DNA from: Kaistella gelatinilytica
Lineage (GTDB): Bacteria > Bacteroidota > Bacteroidia > Flavobacteriales > Weeksellaceae
Direction of reading: 5' to 3'
DNA: 64,000 nt
Assembly: GCF_015679325.1 (NCBI RefSeq)
Contig: NZ_JADPVI010000002.1
Span: 114,798-178,797, forward strand
Under the pieces are notes generated by a model. It ran no database searches, had not been told where the DNA came from, and saw nothing but the letters and a program-made list of their open reading frames with translations. Shown piece by piece: positions 27,593 through 36,427 of the stretch (positions within the stretch are counted from its first letter, which is position 1; each line of letters starts with the position of its first letter). The translations under genes were made by a program, and so were the position numbers.

Positions 27593-27886
27593 TTAAAACC
27601 AGGTTTTTTTATTCTGGATATAAGTTTGATCGAAATGCTCATCGCTCATCGTTAGATAGACAATTCCTTCAATAAAAGGAATTACGGTTGCTATTCCACA
27701 CGTACAAATATTTAAAACGATCTGAATTAATCCCTGATTGATGTAGCCGAGATAAAATTTATTCGCGCCGAAAAGTCCTGCAAGAATTCCTAAAAGTCCT
27801 GCCGCCAATTTTTTTTCTGAACGATAATTCGTGTTGCTAAAATTTTGATTTTGCGAAGGTCCTTTGTTGTAACCGTAAGTTTCCAT
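27593..27886 (-). CDS. TM2-domain membrane protein
   Basis: A 97-residue protein with a polar N-terminus rich in Asn/Gln/Ser, then the TM2 domain: KLAAGLLGILAGLFGANKFY, LGYINQGLIQIVLNI and a second helix ending in IEGIVYL. The pair of helices with the G-x-x-K-F-Y turn is the family signature. The function of bacterial TM2 proteins is not settled. Confidence 0.87.
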   Translation of the reverse strand: METYGYNKGPSQNQNFSNTNYRSEKKLAAGLLGILAGLFGANKFYLGYINQGLIQIVLNICTCGIATVIPFIEGIVYLTMSDEHFDQTYIQNKKTWF

Positions 27887-27940
27887 GATTTACTTTTTAA
27901 ATTATTAGTTCTAAAAGTAGTCGGCAGGAAATTTAAAAAG

Positions 27941-28459
27941 TTACAGTGACGCTACGTTTCCCAGGTAGAATAAACCATAACATCGCTGATTTTCTTCTAG
28001 TTCCAGAAATTCATTCAGATGCTGAATCATTCCCGGCGTACTCCAGTAACAGCCAATTTCATTCGCGGTGGAAGTCAAATACATATTTTGAACAGCCATT
28101 GCAGTCGCAGCGATCTCTTCCCATTCCGGAAGCAAACCACTGAAGTTTACAGAGATCGTAACGATCGCATCGGACATTGAAATCTTATTGGAAATATCAA
28201 GGTATTTTTTTTCCAAAAAATTTTGAGAAGCAACGGTCGCTTTGTAGATCTCAGCGAGTTTTTCACCTAACTGATCTTTCTCATCATTGCGAAAAACTTT
28301 TAATCTCCAGGGTTTTGTTTTCTTGTGATTGGGCGCAAAGTTCGCGGAGTTTAAAATTTCTGCTAAAATCTCTTCTTTTATTGGTGTTTCAGAATAATTT
28401 TTTGGAAAAACACTTCTTCTCTTTTCTATAATTGCTTTTAAAACTGATGCTTCATTCAT
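27941..28459 (-). CDS. Nitroreductase family protein
   Basis: A 172-residue FMN-dependent oxidoreductase fold. It opens with the FMN-phosphate site (IIEKRRSVFPKNYSETPI), then SANFAPNHKKTKPWRLKVF, and ends with GCYWSTPGM and the helix and strand GLFYLGNV. It is at the short end of the family, similar to YdjA. The substrate is unknown. A near-consensus element (TAATTTCG) precedes the ATG. Confidence 0.9.
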   Translation of the reverse strand: MNEASVLKAIIEKRRSVFPKNYSETPIKEEILAEILNSANFAPNHKKTKPWRLKVFRNDEKDQLGEKLAEIYKATVASQNFLEKKYLDISNKISMSDAIVTISVNFSGLLPEWEEIAATAMAVQNMYLTSTANEIGCYWSTPGMIQHLNEFLELEENQRCYGLFYLGNVASL

Positions 28460-28499
28460 GGGGCGAAATTACGAATTGTAAATAAATTTTAAAGCTGGT

Positions 28500-28910
28500 T
28501 CAATGTCGGGTTTGAAGGATTTTTTTTCGATTTTTAAAGTAGATATAATTGCTCACCATAAAAGTCAGGAAAATTAGTCCCAGTAAAATAGCAGTTAGTA
28601 ACCCTGATGTTTCTTCCATCATCGGATTAAATAAGGAAAGAAAAGTAAAACAGATGGTATAGCTAATTCCTGCAATGATCCAGATTTTATCGACGGGTGG
28701 AAAATCTTTAATAACAAGATCTTTTTGATTGCTTACGAGCGGAATCAATTTTTGATGATCCCAAATTAATAAGATGATAACAGCGATCATCATCAATGAA
28801 GTGATCACCCAGGTTCCTTTAAAATATAAACTGAGGGTGATGATCCAGATATTCGTAATAATTGCGAACAATGATCCAGTTATTCCATTTATTTCTCCGC
28901 AACTGGTCAA
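28500..28910 (-). CDS. Unknown four-helix membrane protein
   Basis: A 136-residue protein with four hydrophobic segments (about residues 12-30, 34-49, 75-93 and 102-122), the last followed by a basic tail (YFKNRKKILQTRH). I do not recognise a family. It lies between a nitroreductase and a GreA-like gene on the same strand. The intervening gaps (40 and 67 bases) permit co-transcription with the GreA-like gene. Confidence 0.65.
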   Translation of the reverse strand: MTSCGEINGITGSLFAIITNIWIITLSLYFKGTWVITSLMMIAVIILLIWDHQKLIPLVSNQKDLVIKDFPPVDKIWIIAGISYTICFTFLSLFNPMMEETSGLLTAILLGLIFLTFMVSNYIYFKNRKKILQTRH

Positions 28911-28977
28911 ATTTCATAACGTCGACATTTAATATGGAAAAAAAATGGGAAGTCTAATTTATAGTTTTCAAAAAAAT

Positions 28978-29436
28978 CTACATGATCTCCATAATCTCCT
29001 GATGAATATTGTTCAGGATAAAAGAATCGCCCGGTTTTTTACCGAACATTATTTTAGCCATCGGACTTTCCTCAGAGATCGCATAAAAACGATCGCCTTC
29101 AAAAAAGAATTCCCCCAAAGAAACTGAAATATAAAATCTGGCTTTATTCGTAAAAACAAGCGACCCAATATTTACCCGTTCCGAAGGGCTATTTAAAACC
29201 TTATTTAATTTTCGTCGCAGATCGTGGAGAGAAGCCAATTGTTTTTGCATTTGGTAAATTTCCTCCTGCATTTCTTCGCGCATAGAATCATATTTCGGTG
29301 CTTTCTTAATTTCACGACTGGCTTCAAGTGTGAATTCTAAGAAATTTTTGAGTTTCTCGATCTTTGCAAGTATGGTTTCCTTTACGTAATCCCGTACATC
29401 AGATTTTGAAACTGTCTTATTCAGCATAAACGTCAA
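28978..29436 (-). CDS. GreA/GreB-like protein
   Basis: A 152-residue protein with an N-terminal coiled-coil region (residues ~20-90, rich in Lys/Glu) and a C-terminal segment like the Gre factor FKBP-type domain: IGSLVFTNKARFYISVSLGE, then ISEESPMAKIMFGKKPGDSF. Gre factors enter the polymerase channel to rescue backtracked complexes. The Gre tip acidic pair is not clear here, so this may be a Gre-like regulator instead of a cleavage factor. In related genomes I recall such genes mislabelled as oxoacyl-ACP synthase. Confidence 0.72.
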   Translation of the reverse strand: MTFMLNKTVSKSDVRDYVKETILAKIEKLKNFLEFTLEASREIKKAPKYDSMREEMQEEIYQMQKQLASLHDLRRKLNKVLNSPSERVNIGSLVFTNKARFYISVSLGEFFFEGDRFYAISEESPMAKIMFGKKPGDSFILNNIHQEIMEIM

Positions 29437-29510
29437 TTTTTTAATAAATGTAAAAAATATTTTTGAATTGCGTTATCTAGTTTTTAAATGGTGGTGATTT
29501 GAAATCGGGA

Positions 29511-30260
29511 TTATAAAACCTCTCTAATTTTCTGACGCATGGCTTCGTACAGAATTGCGCCACACGCAACAGATACATTTAAAGATTCGGTCTTACCTTC
29601 GATGGGAAGTTTTATTTTTTCATCTGAATGATGTAAAACTTCTTTTGAAATTCCGGTTTCTTCGTTACCCATAACGATCGCACAAGGTTGTGTGTAATCA
29701 ACATCGTAGTATAATTTCTGCGCTTTCTCAGTGGCTGAAAAAACCTGAACGCCGGATTGCTGAAGGAAATCTACAGCATGTGCCAGATTTTTCTCCTTAC
29801 AGATCTTCAAATTATAAATGGCGCCGGCTGAAGTTTTTATTGCATCTGAATTAATTGGGGCTGCTCCTTTTTCCGGAAGAATAACGGCGTGGATACCTAC
29901 ACATTCTGCAGTACGACAGATTGCTCCGAAATTTCTCACATCAGTCAATCGGTCTAGAATTAAAAGAAAAGGCGTTTTTCCGGCTTCGAAAAGTTGCGGC
30001 AAAACATCTTCAATTCTTTCAAAAGGAACATCGGAAATAAATGCAACAACTCCCTGGTGATTTTTTCTTGTGAAACGGTTCAACTTTTCCACGGGAACAA
30101 AGTTTGGACGAATCTTATGTTTTGCCAAAAGGTTTTTCAGATCCTGGTAAATATCACCTTGAAGGGCATTTTGCACAAATATCTTGTCGATGGTTTTCCC
30201 AGCTTCCAAAGCTTCTATCACGGGTCTTAAACCAAATATAAAGTCGTCTTTCTCTTTCAA
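29511..30260 (-). CDS. rlmB: 23S rRNA (guanosine2251-2'-O)-methyltransferase
   Basis: A SpoU-family SPOUT methylase acting on the peptidyl-transferase loop. The N-terminal L30e-like substrate domain (residues 1-~80) opens FIFGLRPVIEALEAG. The catalytic knot includes LDRLTDVRNFGAICRTAEC, MGNEETGISKEV and the closing ESLNVSVACGAILYE. The length of 249 is typical. Other TrmH-family members are possible but this length and N-terminus favour RlmB. Confidence 0.93.
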   Translation of the reverse strand: MKEKDDFIFGLRPVIEALEAGKTIDKIFVQNALQGDIYQDLKNLLAKHKIRPNFVPVEKLNRFTRKNHQGVVAFISDVPFERIEDVLPQLFEAGKTPFLLILDRLTDVRNFGAICRTAECVGIHAVILPEKGAAPINSDAIKTSAGAIYNLKICKEKNLAHAVDFLQQSGVQVFSATEKAQKLYYDVDYTQPCAIVMGNEETGISKEVLHHSDEKIKLPIEGKTESLNVSVACGAILYEAMRQKIREVL

Positions 30261-30353
30261 TGTCTTAATTTTTATTTTTTAGCAAGTCAAATTTGTCGCT
30301 TCCTAAGTTCTTATTCCTTATTCTTTTTACCTGGCTCTTTTTACTTTGCTCTT

Positions 30354-30824
30354 TTAAAAGCCTTCTCCTAAAATTGCTCGCTTCTGAGCCATTGCATAGC
30401 CTAAATGCAAACTTTCGTGCATGTTATTAAAAATGATGGCATCCTGAATATTTTTCAGATCCAAACCAAAACTGGTGGTATAAGGCGTGTAATCTGCAAA
30501 AAAGTCTGCATCATAATCTTTCATCAAAATTTTTGACGTTTCGGTGAGCAGAAAAGCCAGATCATCAACTTCAGATTGCTGAACATTGAGATTTGGAAGC
30601 GTTCCTTTTTTGTAAGTCTCGATCCAGTATTTATCAATTCTAAAAGGATTTCCACTCAGATAATAACACAAAAGTTGCTGTGTCGCAACAGTATGTGCAA
30701 TATTCCAGTAGAGATTGTTGTTGAAACCATCGGGAATCAGCATTAAATCTTTTTGAGAAGTATTTTGCAGAATTTCTAGTAGATTTCTTCGAACCTGGCG
30801 GTGTGCCTGAAAATGATAATTCAT
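30354..30824 (-). CDS. DinB-like protein
   Basis: A 156-residue four-helix-bundle protein of the DinB/YfiT class. The metal-binding histidines are visible in YWNIAHTVATQQLL and in the closing ESLHLGYAMAQKRAI; such proteins often bind a metal and act as thiol-dependent transferases. A promoter with both elements lies upstream. The substrate is unknown. Confidence 0.85.
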   Translation of the reverse strand: MNYHFQAHRQVRRNLLEILQNTSQKDLMLIPDGFNNNLYWNIAHTVATQQLLCYYLSGNPFRIDKYWIETYKKGTLPNLNVQQSEVDDLAFLLTETSKILMKDYDADFFADYTPYTTSFGLDLKNIQDAIIFNNMHESLHLGYAMAQKRAILGEGF

Positions 30825-30843
30825 TTTACTATTTTTAATGCCC

Positions 30844-30874
30844 CAAAAATAGGTTAATTAACTGAAAAAGACAA
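30844..30874 (-). promoter_or_regulatory. DinB-like gene promoter (-33 TTG, -7 TATTTTTG)
   Basis: TTG (30874-30872), 20 bases, TATTTTTG (30851-30844) on the minus strand, 19 bases before the ATG. Confidence 0.65.
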
Positions 30875-30959
30875 AATTGCAGCATGCGCATTTACGATAA
30901 TACTCAAGAATCTTTAATCAATTAAAATTGAACTGTCAACAAAAGACTAAATCGTAACC

Positions 30960-31047
30960 AGCCCCGATTGCAGCGGCATCCTTTTTCTTTTTGGCGGCTG
31001 GAAAGTGGGATGGCAAAGAAAAAGATATAGCGGAAAGCGGGATCAGC
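30960..31047 (+). repeat. Dispersed repeat family 2, copy D
   Basis: AGCCCCGATTGCAGCGGCAT, CCTTTTTCTTTTT, a variable middle, then GAAAAAGATATAGCGGAAAG and CGGGATCAGCT. It matches copy E at 35185-35260 in inverted orientation. It fills the middle of the 389-base gap before moxR; nothing else was found there besides the dinB promoter. Confidence 0.75.
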
Positions 31048-31213
31048 TTCTAAAAATTTAACGGAAAAACTTAGTCACCAAACATCAAAAAATATTGAAT
31101 ACCATTTATACTACTGCTTTTCTTTTAACAAACTTTAACTTTACATTGGCATTAATTGTGTTGATTGGTGTGGGTATTTATTAGAAATTTACACTTTAAA
31201 TTTTAGAAACACT

Positions 31214-32218
31214 ATGTCAGAACTACATCAAGCGGAAGATATCAGACAGCTCACGGAAAAAGTAAGAGAACAAAATTATTTTTTCACCCTCCTCAAACAA
31301 GAAATCAACAAAGCAATTATCGGACAAGAATACATGGTAGATCGATTACTCATCGGTCTTCTGGGAAATGGTCACGTTTTGTTGGAAGGGGTTCCGGGAT
31401 TAGCCAAAACTTTGGCAATCAAAACTTTAGCTGATGCTGTTGAAGGTCAGTTTTCGAGAATACAGTTTACGCCCGATTTATTGCCTGCAGATGTTGTTGG
31501 AACGATGATCTACAACATTAAAGACAATGATTTTTCTATTAAAAGAGGTCCGATCTTCGCGAATTTTGTTTTGGCAGATGAGATCAACCGAGCGCCCTCG
31601 AAAGTACAGTCGGCTCTTTTGGAAGCCATGCAGGAAAAGCAAGTAACGATCGGTGATGAAACAATGCCTTTACCGAAACCGTTTTTAGTTTTGGCAACGC
31701 AGAATCCAATTGATCAGGAAGGAACTTATCTTTTACCGGAAGCGCAAAGTGACCGTTTTATGATGAAATGTACGATCACGTATCCAGATTTTGAGGATGA
31801 AAGAAAGATCATGAAAATGGTTGCAACTTCGCATCAACCGGAAATTAAACCCGTTATTTCCCTGCGAAATATTGTAGAAGCCAAAGAGCTCATCAATCAA
31901 ATCTATCTGGACGAAAAAATAGAAAAATATATTCTGGATATGGTTTTTGCCACCCGTTCCCCGGAAAAATACGGATTATCAGAGTTAAAAAGTCTGATCA
32001 GTTTTGGAGCCTCACCAAGAGCTTCGATCAACTTAGCAATCGCCGGAAGAGCAATGGCATTCTTGAAAAACAGAGCTTTCGTCATTCCGGAAGATATCAA
32101 AGAGATCGCGAAAGATATTTTGCGTCACCGTATTGGTTTGAGTTTCGAAGCAGAGGCAGAGGAAATTACAGCAGACGATATTGTGGACAAAATTTTAGGA
32201 AAAGTTCAGGCTCCTTAA
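31214..32218 (+). CDS. MoxR-family AAA ATPase
   Basis: A 334-residue AAA+ chaperone-like ATPase. Walker A is GVPGLAKT, Walker B is NFVLADEINRAPSKVQSALL, and the sensor region has LATQNPIDQEGTY and SQSDRF-like PEAQSDRFMMK. MoxR proteins mature von Willebrand factor A (VWA) proteins or their targets. It heads the Bat cluster (DUF58, BatD-like, BatA, BatB, BatC, BatD), which protects Bacteroidota cells from oxygen or envelope stress. Confidence 0.96.
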   Translation: MSELHQAEDIRQLTEKVREQNYFFTLLKQEINKAIIGQEYMVDRLLIGLLGNGHVLLEGVPGLAKTLAIKTLADAVEGQFSRIQFTPDLLPADVVGTMIYNIKDNDFSIKRGPIFANFVLADEINRAPSKVQSALLEAMQEKQVTIGDETMPLPKPFLVLATQNPIDQEGTYLLPEAQSDRFMMKCTITYPDFEDERKIMKMVATSHQPEIKPVISLRNIVEAKELINQIYLDEKIEKYILDMVFATRSPEKYGLSELKSLISFGASPRASINLAIAGRAMAFLKNRAFVIPEDIKEIAKDILRHRIGLSFEAEAEEITADDIVDKILGKVQAP

Positions 32219-32302
32219 AAATCATAAATTGTAGATTATAAATTTTAAATGAATCAAACTCGATCATTTAAAATCTAAAATTCAAAATTTAAAATAGTTG
32301 AA

Positions 32303-33166
32303 ATGCAGATTAAAGACATCATCAAAAAAGTAAAACAGATCGAGATTCGGACGAAGAAAAAGTCCGAAGCTACTTTGATGGGTCAATATCACAGTGCTTT
32401 CAAAGGTCAGGGAATGACTTTTTCGGAAGTTCGCCCTTACCAGTTTGGCGATGAGATCCGCAGAATTGACTGGAATAAAACTGCTCGTTTTCGCGAACCT
32501 TTCGTGAAAGTAATGGAAGAAGAACGCGAACTGACGATGATGCTTTTGGTCGATATTTCAGCTTCAATGGATTATGGCACAAAAACGCAGTTGAAAAGAG
32601 AATTCGTCGCTGAGATCGCTGCAAGTTTAGGATTTTCCGCTGCCGGAAATAACGATAAAGTGGGATTGATCTTATTTGCTGATAAGGTTTACAAGGTCAT
32701 TCCTCCAAAAAAAGGAAGAAAGCATATTCTGGCAATTATAAGTACCATTCTCACCGCAGATTACGTTCCCGCAGAATCGAAAATAGACATGGCTCTGGAA
32801 TATATGATGAGCGTTTTCAAAAAAAGATCAATGCTTTTTATGTTCTCTGATTTTGAAGATGAATATGATGTAAAAATGTTGAGAGTTGCATCCAGAAAGC
32901 ACCAGTTATTAGGAATGCGGATCTTCGATGATAAAGATGTCGAAATTCCGGACGTAGGTTACACGCTTTTTCAAGATTCAGAAACCGGCAAACAAATTTG
33001 GGCGAATACGTCGAGCGCAAGATGGCGATACGAATTTGCAGAAAAACAAAAACAAAAAGTAAAAAATTTAGAAGAAGATTTTGAAAACTCCTCTGCGAAA
33101 TTGATGAACATTAATACCGGAGAAGATTATTCGAAATTCCTCTATCAGTATTTTCGGAAGCGGTAA
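32303..33166 (+). CDS. DUF58 protein with VWA-like fold
   Basis: A 287-residue cytoplasmic protein of the DUF58 family: LMGQYHSAFKGQGMTFSEVR, then PYQFGDEIRRIDWNKTAR (the family hallmark), and a VWA-like core LLVDISASMDYG carrying the DxSxS metal site. It always travels with MoxR and the Bat VWA proteins and is a presumed client of the ATPase. It lies 84 bases after moxR. Confidence 0.94.
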   Translation: MQIKDIIKKVKQIEIRTKKKSEATLMGQYHSAFKGQGMTFSEVRPYQFGDEIRRIDWNKTARFREPFVKVMEEERELTMMLLVDISASMDYGTKTQLKREFVAEIAASLGFSAAGNNDKVGLILFADKVYKVIPPKKGRKHILAIISTILTADYVPAESKIDMALEYMMSVFKKRSMLFMFSDFEDEYDVKMLRVASRKHQLLGMRIFDDKDVEIPDVGYTLFQDSETGKQIWANTSSARWRYEFAEKQKQKVKNLEEDFENSSAKLMNINTGEDYSKFLYQYFRKR

Positions 33167-33192
33167 AATTTAAATACCCTTGCTTATTATAA

Positions 33193-34122
33193 ATGCAAAC
33201 AGCATTCACAAAAAGAAATTTAGTTTTGAAAAAAATATTTTTTATCATTTTTTCTGTTCTCAATGTCTTCGCGTTTTCGCAAACTTTGGGATCTACACTC
33301 GACAAAAAGACCCTGGCTCTGGGTGAAGCCGGAGTTTTCCGCGTAAATATTTCTAATCTTCAGGGCAAAGATGTAGTTTCTGCACCAAAAAACGAACTGC
33401 TTCCTTTTCATTTTGAAGAGATAAAAGACAGCATCAACAAGCAGGCAGATCGTTACGACCGGATCATTGAATTTGCCGTTTTCGAAGAAGGAAAATATAC
33501 CATCCCGGCTTTAGATTTCACAATTGGCGGAAAAATTTTCCACACCATTCCGTATGAAATTGAAGTCGTAAATACTGCGCAGAAAGGCGATCAGATCAAC
33601 GACATCATGAAAAACAAAGAGGTCACTCTTGATGTAAAAGACTATTGGCAGCTGTATAAATTTTATATTTTAGGAGTGCTGATCTTACTGGCTTTGATCT
33701 TCGCCATCTATCAAATTGTAAAATACGGAAAACGCAGAAAAAGTTCGCCGGTAGTTATGACGAATCAAACATTAAAAGATCTGGAGATCTTAAGAAAGAA
33801 AAAATTTATCGAAAATGGTGATTACCGTTCTTTTTATGTAGAACTGATCGACATTTCCCGAAACTTTATTACGAAACAATATCAAATTCCGGCAGATGTT
33901 TTATTAACGGATGATCTGATCGATGTGATGAAGCTAAACAACGCAATTTCTCCCCAAAATGAAACCATTGTAGAAGATATCTTTCTGCGCGGAGATCTCG
34001 TTAAATTTGCAAAAACATTTCCAGATCAAACAATGATGGAAAAAGATTTCGAGGATATGAAAACCTTTGTGAAAAGGTCTTCAAAGGATCTGGAAATGGA
34101 CCAATTACGAACAGGAGTTTAA
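33193..34122 (+). CDS. BatD-like membrane protein of the Bat cluster
   Basis: A 309-residue protein with an N-terminal export signal (LKKIFFIIFSVLNVFAFSQ), a periplasmic beta-rich domain (residues ~30-135) with GEAGVFRVNISNLQGKDVV, one membrane helix (YILGVLILLALIFAIYQIV) and a cytoplasmic helical tail (~170-309). This position between DUF58 and BatA is usual for a small membrane partner of the cluster. The short periplasmic part separates it from the full BatD at 37-39 kb. The specific function is unknown. batA starts six bases after its stop. Confidence 0.85.
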   Translation: MQTAFTKRNLVLKKIFFIIFSVLNVFAFSQTLGSTLDKKTLALGEAGVFRVNISNLQGKDVVSAPKNELLPFHFEEIKDSINKQADRYDRIIEFAVFEEGKYTIPALDFTIGGKIFHTIPYEIEVVNTAQKGDQINDIMKNKEVTLDVKDYWQLYKFYILGVLILLALIFAIYQIVKYGKRRKSSPVVMTNQTLKDLEILRKKKFIENGDYRSFYVELIDISRNFITKQYQIPADVLLTDDLIDVMKLNNAISPQNETIVEDIFLRGDLVKFAKTFPDQTMMEKDFEDMKTFVKRSSKDLEMDQLRTGV

Positions 34123-34128
34123 CAGAAA

Positions 34129-35136
34129 ATGATGGCATTTAATTTTTTTAACTTTGAATTTTACAGTCCGTGGTTTTTACTGCTTTTTCTGGCATTCATT
34201 CCGCTCTTTATTCTCGATCTTCGAAAGAAAAAACGCGCCGGAATAAAAGTTCCCACGACGAAAAATATGCAGGAAAATAAAGGAATTTTATTCGTTCTTT
34301 TTCTGTTGAAAATTTCAAAGTATATCATACTCACGTGCTTGATTATTGCAATGGCGCGACCGAGAACCTTCACCATTTCTCAGGATCAGGATGACAGCAA
34401 AGGAATCGACATCATGCTCTCCGTGGATGTTTCTCTGAGTATGTTAGCAAAAGATCTGGAGCCCGACCGACTCACCGCGCTGAAAAATATCGCAAAAAGA
34501 TTTGTGGAAAAAAGACCCGGCGATCGCATTGGTTTGGTCACCTATTCCGGCGAAGCTTTCACCAAAGTTCCCGTCACATCCGATCACGCCGTTGTCATCG
34601 ATGAACTGGATCATCTGAACCCGCTCGAATTACAGCCCGGAACCGCGATCGGCGAAGGACTTTCTGTTGCTGTAAGTCATTTGCGGAACAGCAAAGCAAA
34701 ATCGAAGATCATTATTTTAATGACCGACGGTGTAAATACGATCGAAAACGCGATGCCGACTCAGGTTGGCGCACAACTTGCAAAAACCAACGGGATCAAA
34801 GTATATTCCATAGGAATTGGGACCAATGGTTATGCGTTGATGCCTACTTCTACAGATATTTTCGGCGATCTGGTCTTTTCAGAAGCCGAAGTGAAAATTG
34901 ACGAACCCATCTTGCGGGAAATTGCGCAAACTACAGGTGGAAAATATTTTAGAGCCACATCCAACGAAAGTTTAGAACAGGTCTACGACGAAATAAATCA
35001 ACTCGAAAAGTCCGAACTTAAGACGACCAAATTGTATAATTACCAGGAATATTTCCGGATTTTTCTTTGGATCGCTTTAGGCACTTTGTTGTTCGATGCG
35101 CTCTTGCGCTGGGTTTTATATAAGTTTTTAAGTTAA
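34129..35136 (+). CDS. batA: VWA-domain aerotolerance protein BatA
   Basis: A 335-residue inner-membrane protein. Helices lie near residues 13-30, 50-72 and 312-330, flanking a VWA domain with a complete metal-dependent adhesion site: DVSLSMLAKD (DxSxS), GTAIGEGLSVAV (Thr) and LMTDGVNTIENA (Asp). BatA and BatB are the paired VWA proteins of the cluster and likely form a complex with BatC and BatD on the periplasmic side. It starts six bases after the preceding gene. Confidence 0.93.
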   Translation: MMAFNFFNFEFYSPWFLLLFLAFIPLFILDLRKKKRAGIKVPTTKNMQENKGILFVLFLLKISKYIILTCLIIAMARPRTFTISQDQDDSKGIDIMLSVDVSLSMLAKDLEPDRLTALKNIAKRFVEKRPGDRIGLVTYSGEAFTKVPVTSDHAVVIDELDHLNPLELQPGTAIGEGLSVAVSHLRNSKAKSKIIILMTDGVNTIENAMPTQVGAQLAKTNGIKVYSIGIGTNGYALMPTSTDIFGDLVFSEAEVKIDEPILREIAQTTGGKYFRATSNESLEQVYDEINQLEKSELKTTKLYNYQEYFRIFLWIALGTLLFDALLRWVLYKFLS

Positions 35137-35184
35137 CGAAATGATAATTTTTAGGAGCAAAACCATTTTAGCTTCTTACAAGTT

Positions 35185-35260
35185 GGTACCCGCTCTCCGT
35201 TATATCTTTTCCTCCCGATCAAAATCGGGAAGAAAAAGGATACCACTGCGATCGGGGCTG
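35185..35260 (-). repeat. Dispersed repeat family 2, copy E
   Basis: On the minus strand: CAGCCCCGATCGCAGTGGTA, TCCTTTTTCTT, an inner palindrome CCCGATTTTGATCGGG, then GAAAAGATATAACGGAGAGC and GGGTACC. It interrupts the bat operon between batA and batB. Confidence 0.75.
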
Positions 35261-35331
35261 GAATCTTAGAGATTTTGTCTTTAGAAAAAATAAAAAAGCG
35301 GGAATAGTTTAAAACCCGCAAAATCATAAAA

Positions 35332-36339
35332 ATGAATTGGTATTTAGGAAATTACTGGTATTTACTTTTGCTGCTGCTATTGCCGTTGCTTGGGATCATT
35401 ATGGTCGCCTATCTCAAATGGAAAAACCGTAAAAAAAATGCATTTGCTGAAGCCCGTTTTCAACCAGAGCTTTTTGAGAAAAAATCTGGATTTTCAAAGA
35501 TATTACCGATTCTCTATTTGTTGGCAACCTTATTCCTTATCCTTTCCATCGTCGATATTTTAAGTGGAAGTGAAGAAGTAAAAACAAAACAGAAAATGAA
35601 CAATGTCATTTTCATGCTCGATGTTTCCAACTCGATGAATGCTCAGGATGTGGAACCAAACCGCCTCGATGAAGCAAAAAATATCATCATCAACACCATG
35701 AGCAAAATGCGGAATGATAAAGTTGGGATCGTAGTTTTTGCGGGTGAAGCCAGTTCAATTATGCCTTTGACCACCGATTTTTCCGCAGTTGAAACTTACA
35801 TTGGCGGTGTTGAAACGAATATTGTAAAAAAGCAGGGAACCGATTTTCTGACCGGAATAAATACTGTCGCAGAAAAGTTCAAGGACATTCCAAAAGGATC
35901 CCGAAAAGTTGTTATTTTGAGCGACGGAGAAGATAATGAAGGCAATGAGAAACCGGCCATTAAACTGGCAAACAAAGAAGGCATCACCGCAATTACGGTC
36001 GGTATTGGTTCTGAAGAAGGCGCTCCAATTCCCGAATATGTTTTTGGTCAATTGATGGGTTATAAAACTGATCAAAACGGTCAAACCGTTATTTCAAAAC
36101 GGCAGGATAACGCGCTGAAAAATATCGCTTCTGAGACTGGTGGAACTTATGTCGACGGAAATAATCTGGAAAATGCCACTTCACAAATTATCGATGGTCT
36201 GAGTAAAACTTCAACTACTTCTGAAAGTGTCGTGAAATCTCAAAATGCAATTCATTATTATCAATATTTTTTAGCGGTTTCGTTGTTTTTATTTTTAATA
36301 ATTTTTCTCTTCAATCCCAAAAAAGAATTCAATATTTAG
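35332..36339 (+). CDS. batB: VWA-domain aerotolerance protein BatB
   Basis: A 335-residue paralogue of BatA with the same layout: helices near residues 5-25, 60-77 and 308-327 around a VWA domain with DVSNSMNAQD, the conserved Thr in GTDFLTGINTV and LSDGEDNEGNE. It is separated from batA by a 195-base gap that holds a dispersed repeat. A fresh TAnnTTTG element is found before the next gene batC, suggesting the cluster is split into transcription units. Confidence 0.93.
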   Translation: MNWYLGNYWYLLLLLLLPLLGIIMVAYLKWKNRKKNAFAEARFQPELFEKKSGFSKILPILYLLATLFLILSIVDILSGSEEVKTKQKMNNVIFMLDVSNSMNAQDVEPNRLDEAKNIIINTMSKMRNDKVGIVVFAGEASSIMPLTTDFSAVETYIGGVETNIVKKQGTDFLTGINTVAEKFKDIPKGSRKVVILSDGEDNEGNEKPAIKLANKEGITAITVGIGSEEGAPIPEYVFGQLMGYKTDQNGQTVISKRQDNALKNIASETGGTYVDGNNLENATSQIIDGLSKTSTTSESVVKSQNAIHYYQYFLAVSLFLFLIIFLFNPKKEFNI

Positions 36340-36414
36340 TTCATAATCAATGATTTCTAAAGACTTTAACCGAAATTTAACAATTTCGCATAAGAATCTT
36401 AACATTTAAAGGGA

Positions 36415-36422
36415 TAATTTTG
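36415..36422 (+). promoter_or_regulatory. batC-batD promoter, -7 element
   Basis: TAATTTTG (TAnnTTTG) ends five bases before the batC ATG at 36428, suggesting a nearly leaderless batC transcript. The -33 TTG is not seen. Confidence 0.55.
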
Positions 36423-36427
36423 CAGTA

